A stretch of DNA of 40,055 nucleotides from Myxococcaceae bacterium. Lineage in GTDB: Bacteria; Myxococcota; Myxococcia; Myxococcales; Myxococcaceae. Both the position numbers and the translations under genes were made by a program. The notes under the pieces were generated by a model that ran no database searches, was not told where the DNA came from, and worked only from the letters and a program-made list of their open reading frames with translations. Location: assembly GCA_020247085.1 (NCBI GenBank), contig JADCJJ010000350.1, positions 1 through 40,055 on the forward strand, in the 5' to 3' direction. This document shows positions 37,063 to 40,055 of the stretch, one piece after another. The first letter of the stretch is position 1; every line of letters starts with the position of its first letter.

Positions 37063-39312
37063 CTACTGGACGAGGGTGACCTCGACGATCTTGTCACCCT
37101 CGAGCAGCGCGTCGACGACCTCCTGGCCCTTCGTCACCTCGCCGAAGGCCGTGTAGCGACCATCGAGGTGAGGCTGCGGGCCGGCGGTGACGAAGAACTG
37201 AGAGCCGCCGGTGTCCTTGCCAGAAAGCGCCATGCCCACCACGCCACGAGCGTACACCCGGTGGTTCACCTCGCAGCGCAGCGTGTACCCGGGCCCACCC
37301 TCTCCGTCTCCGCGAGGGTCGCCGCCCTGAACGACGAAGCCAGGCACGACGCGGTGGAACGTCTGGTTGCGGAAGAAGCCTTCCCTCGCGAGCTTCGCGA
37401 AGTTCGCCGCGGTGAGGGGCGCCTCGGCAGTAAAGAGCTTGACCTCGAACTCGCCCTTCTCGGTGCGAACGAGCACGAGCTGGTCCCTGGCGAGGGGCGC
37501 CGGCCGGGCGAAGTCCTGCCGCTCGACCCGCGCGGCCGTGACCGGCGAGCCCTTGAGCTTCGTCAGCGCCGCCGCGGCGGCGTCGCGGATCATCACCTGC
37601 TGCGAGGAAAGCCACGGCTCGAGGTCGGCCACGGCCTCCTTCGCGTCCAGCGTCGCCAATGCCTCGGCCAGAGCCGGCGCGTGCTCCACCGACGAAGCCA
37701 CCTTCGACGCCAGCGACCGAATGCTCGGGATCGCTGACTTGTCGCCGAGCCGGGCTGCCGCTGCCGCCGCCGCCGTGGCGACCACCAGATCCGCGTTCAT
37801 GATCAGCGGCTTCACCTTGTCGGCCGACGCCTGCGTCTTCGTCGCCGCCAGCACCTCGATCGCCGCCAGCTTCACCCTCGGGTCGGAGTGGAACACGAAC
37901 GAGCCCACGTCGCTGGCGCGCTTCGCGGCGTCGGTCGCCGGGGCCGTGGCCAGCTCCCGCAGGGCCATCGCCAGCCGCTGCGCCTCGGGGATCAGGTTCT
38001 GCCCGCAGTTCAGCACCTCGGTCGGCGTGCCGCTGTAGCGGTCGATGGCTGCGGCCAGCCGGCACTCGATGTTCGCCATGTCCCGGCGCGCCTGTCCGCT
38101 CGGCACCTGCGCCGCCCCCTCGACGATCTGCTTGTGCAGGGAGACGAGCAGCGGGCGACCACTGGCCGGCAGGCTCGACTGGGCGAGCGCCAACAAGGGC
38201 TGACCTCCGCCGACCGCGTCACCGCGCAGCAGGCGCTCCACCCGGTACGTCAGGTCACCGAGGGCTCCGATGGCGGCGCAGGCCGCGCCCTTGCACTTGC
38301 TGGCGAGCTTCGCGAGCGAGCGCGTCGCCTCGGCCGCCACGCGGTAGTCGGGGTCGTCGAGCAGCTTCTTCAGCGCCACCGCGTCGACGTCGGTGCCGAC
38401 GTCACCGAGGCCCTTCGCGCACAGCCCGCGGATCTCGGAGGCGTCGTCGGCGGCGCAGGCGGCGAGCGCGGGCCGGGCCGCCGGGTTCTTCGCCAGCGAC
38501 AGCGCGTACGCCGCGCCGAAGCGGGCCGGCGGCGCAACGTCTTTCTTCAGCATCAGCGACAGCGCCGGCAGGGCCTTGGCGGGCAGCGCGCTGCCACCTT
38601 TCGCCGCGACCCCGAGTGACAGGGCGGCGCGTGCCTGGACGTCGCCAGCGACCGAGAGGCGCTCAGTCAGCCGGTCCATCGCGGCCGGCGTGCCCACGCG
38701 CCCGAGGGCCTCGAGCAGGGCCAGCTTCACGCCGGGGTCCTGCTCGTCCTGCTCCGCCTGCTTCAGCCCGTCGGTGAGCCTGGTCTTCACCGGCTCGGCG
38801 AGGGGCGTCCACGACGCGCCCAGCAGCCCCACGGCGAAGGCGGCCTCGGCCCGGGCGCCCGGGTCCGGGTCGCCCAGCCCCTTCACCAGCACGTCGGCCG
38901 ACGCCGGGTCCTGAATGCGGCCGAGCGCGAGGAGCGCGCGCGCTCGCAGCGCCGGGTTGTTCGCGGTCAGCGCGACGGTGAAGAGCTTGTTCTCGGTGCC
39001 GAGGGACCGCCGGTCTTCCAGCTGCACGACCTCGATGAACTCGGGCGGCACCGCGTCCCACCCGCCGCTCGGCGCCGGGGCCTTCGACGTCCCGCCCTTC
39101 TGCTTCCCGCGCGAGGAGCTGTCGGACCCCGACTTCGACGAGCCCGACTTCGACGAGCCCGACTTCGACGAGCCCGACTTCGACGACGAGCTGCTCCCCG
39201 AGGGGGGCGGCTTCGCCTCGCTTCCGTCGGCGTTGCGCTTGATCACCCTCGCCGACGGAGAGCAGCCGAGGGCGAGGAACGTCACGAGGAGCGTCAGGAG
39301 CGTGGTCTTCAT
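37063..39312 (-). CDS. HEAT-repeat lipoprotein with C-terminal cyclophilin-type peptidyl-prolyl isomerase domain
   Basis: Lipobox LLVTFLALGC; repeated HEAT-like units (ARALLALGRIQDPASADVLVKGLGDPDPGARAEAAFAVGLLG); C-terminal FHRVVPGFVVQGGDPRGDGEGGPGYTLRCEVN..GVVGMALSGKDTGGSQFFVTAGPQPHLDGRYTAFGEVTKGQEVVDAL. Confidence 0.92.
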   Translation of the reverse strand: MKTTLLTLLVTFLALGCSPSARVIKRNADGSEAKPPPSGSSSSSKSGSSKSGSSKSGSSKSGSDSSSRGKQKGGTSKAPAPSGGWDAVPPEFIEVVQLEDRRSLGTENKLFTVALTANNPALRARALLALGRIQDPASADVLVKGLGDPDPGARAEAAFAVGLLGASWTPLAEPVKTRLTDGLKQAEQDEQDPGVKLALLEALGRVGTPAAMDRLTERLSVAGDVQARAALSLGVAAKGGSALPAKALPALSLMLKKDVAPPARFGAAYALSLAKNPAARPALAACAADDASEIRGLCAKGLGDVGTDVDAVALKKLLDDPDYRVAAEATRSLAKLASKCKGAACAAIGALGDLTYRVERLLRGDAVGGGQPLLALAQSSLPASGRPLLVSLHKQIVEGAAQVPSGQARRDMANIECRLAAAIDRYSGTPTEVLNCGQNLIPEAQRLAMALRELATAPATDAAKRASDVGSFVFHSDPRVKLAAIEVLAATKTQASADKVKPLIMNADLVVATAAAAAAARLGDKSAIPSIRSLASKVASSVEHAPALAEALATLDAKEAVADLEPWLSSQQVMIRDAAAAALTKLKGSPVTAARVERQDFARPAPLARDQLVLVRTEKGEFEVKLFTAEAPLTAANFAKLAREGFFRNQTFHRVVPGFVVQGGDPRGDGEGGPGYTLRCEVNHRVYARGVVGMALSGKDTGGSQFFVTAGPQPHLDGRYTAFGEVTKGQEVVDALLEGDKIVEVTLVQ
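39131..39190 (-). repeat. 15-bp tandem repeat, about 4 copies, encoding Ser/Lys/Gly-rich linker (GSSKS)n after the lipobox
   Basis: gacttcgacgagccc repeated in the plus-strand text; translates on the minus strand to SKSGSSKSGSSKSGSSKSG. Confidence 0.9.
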
Positions 39313-39406
39313 GGCGGTCGCTTCCCTAGGAACACCGGCCGCCGATGTCGAGTGCGGAATACTTTGCGTCCTTCTCGGACCTCCGTCGGGGGTATGGTGC
39401 CGCGTG

Positions 39407-40055
39407 ATGCAGTGCCCTTCTTGTCAAGCGCAGGTCGACGAGGGGACCGTCGTGTGCCCGCACTGCGAGGCCGTCGTCGACCCGTCGGCCATCGACGACG
39501 CCCCTCGGCCCTCCAGGTCGGCCACCCCACGCCGAGCGACCAGCCGAGGCCCGCCCCCCGCGAGCGGGCGCAAGCCGGCCCCCCAGAGCGGCGCTCCCAG
39601 GAAGCGCCTCAAGAAGCGCCCGACCCCGCGCGCCGCCCGGCCGGCCGGGGCCGAAGCGCCGGTGGGGAACGCGGCCGGTGACTGGCGCAGCCGCGTCGAC
39701 CCCGAGGCCTGGAACGAGATGCCCGCCGCCGAAAAAGAGGCCTTCACCCCCGATCGCGCCGTCGACGCCGACGACTTCCTCGCCGGCCTCAAGCTGTTCG
39801 TCGCGGGGCTCAACGCCGGCGACAAGCTCGCCTTCTTCGGCGCCGTCACCGTCATGCTGGCCTGCTTCTTCCCGTGGAAAGAGACCGTGACCGAGGGCGA
39901 GGTGCTGGGCCTCATGGGCCCCGGCCTCGTCACCTTCCTCATGGCGGTGCTCGTCATCACCTTCGTGGTGGTGCGGGTGAACAAGGCGACGAAGGTCAAC
40001 GAGCTGCTCCTGTGGGCCGGGCAACTTGGGTCGCTCTCGCTGGGCGCGCTGTCGA
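39407..40055 (+). CDS. Zinc-ribbon membrane protein (3' truncated by window edge)
   Basis: Open frame from ATG 39407 to window end: MQCPSCQAQVDEGTVVCPHCEAVVD..., basic Pro-rich linker, then TM segments (DKLAFFGAVTVMLACFFPW..., LVTFLMAVLVITFVVV). Absent from the ORF track because no stop lies within the window. Confidence 0.75.
   Translation, partial: MQCPSCQAQVDEGTVVCPHCEAVVDPSAIDDAPRPSRSATPRRATSRGPPPASGRKPAPQSGAPRKRLKKRPTPRAARPAGAEAPVGNAAGDWRSRVDPEAWNEMPAAEKEAFTPDRAVDADDFLAGLKLFVAGLNAGDKLAFFGAVTVMLACFFPWKETVTEGEVLGLMGPGLVTFLMAVLVITFVVVRVNKATKVNELLLWAGQLGSLSLGALS

Noticed and set aside
39131-39190. 15-bp direct repeats as a mobile element or regulatory iteron
   Set aside because: They encode the Ser/Lys/Gly linker of the lipoprotein in frame; no iteron context.

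Overview
High-GC, gene-dense chromosomal window, probably from a Myxococcota-type (deltaproteobacterial) genome; this is judged from gene families and composition only. I support about 32 coding regions, two of them cut by the window edges. I see no rRNA, tRNA, CRISPR array, transposon or prophage. Main blocks: (1) an FtsX-type permease C-terminus, a LolA-like protein and an outer-membrane beta-barrel; (2) a hybrid histidine kinase divergent from an OmpA-family protein and a lipoprotein; (3) a minus-strand chain cpaB-tadB-tadC-FHA-xseA-xseB-ispA-dxs-tlyA; (4) a minus-strand chain LolB-like lipoprotein-oppA-oppB-oppC-MshEN-MshEN-oppD-oppF-DUF2085-ECF sigma-anti-sigma; (5) exbB/exbD; (6) an acyl-CoA dehydrogenase/hot-dog hydratase/DapB-like operon; (7) a HEAT-repeat/cyclophilin lipoprotein. 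Most notable: exonuclease VII appears to carry two replisome-docking short motifs, an SSB-like C-terminal tail DDDVPF on XseB and a sliding-clamp-like QADLF at the N-terminus of XseA. Also notable: two ATPase-less MshEN (GspE N-terminal, c-di-GMP-binding-type) proteins are stitched between the permease and ATPase genes of an oligopeptide ABC transporter, one carrying a repeated Phe-Glu-Leu-Asp motif array. All functional proposals are inference; no searches were run.
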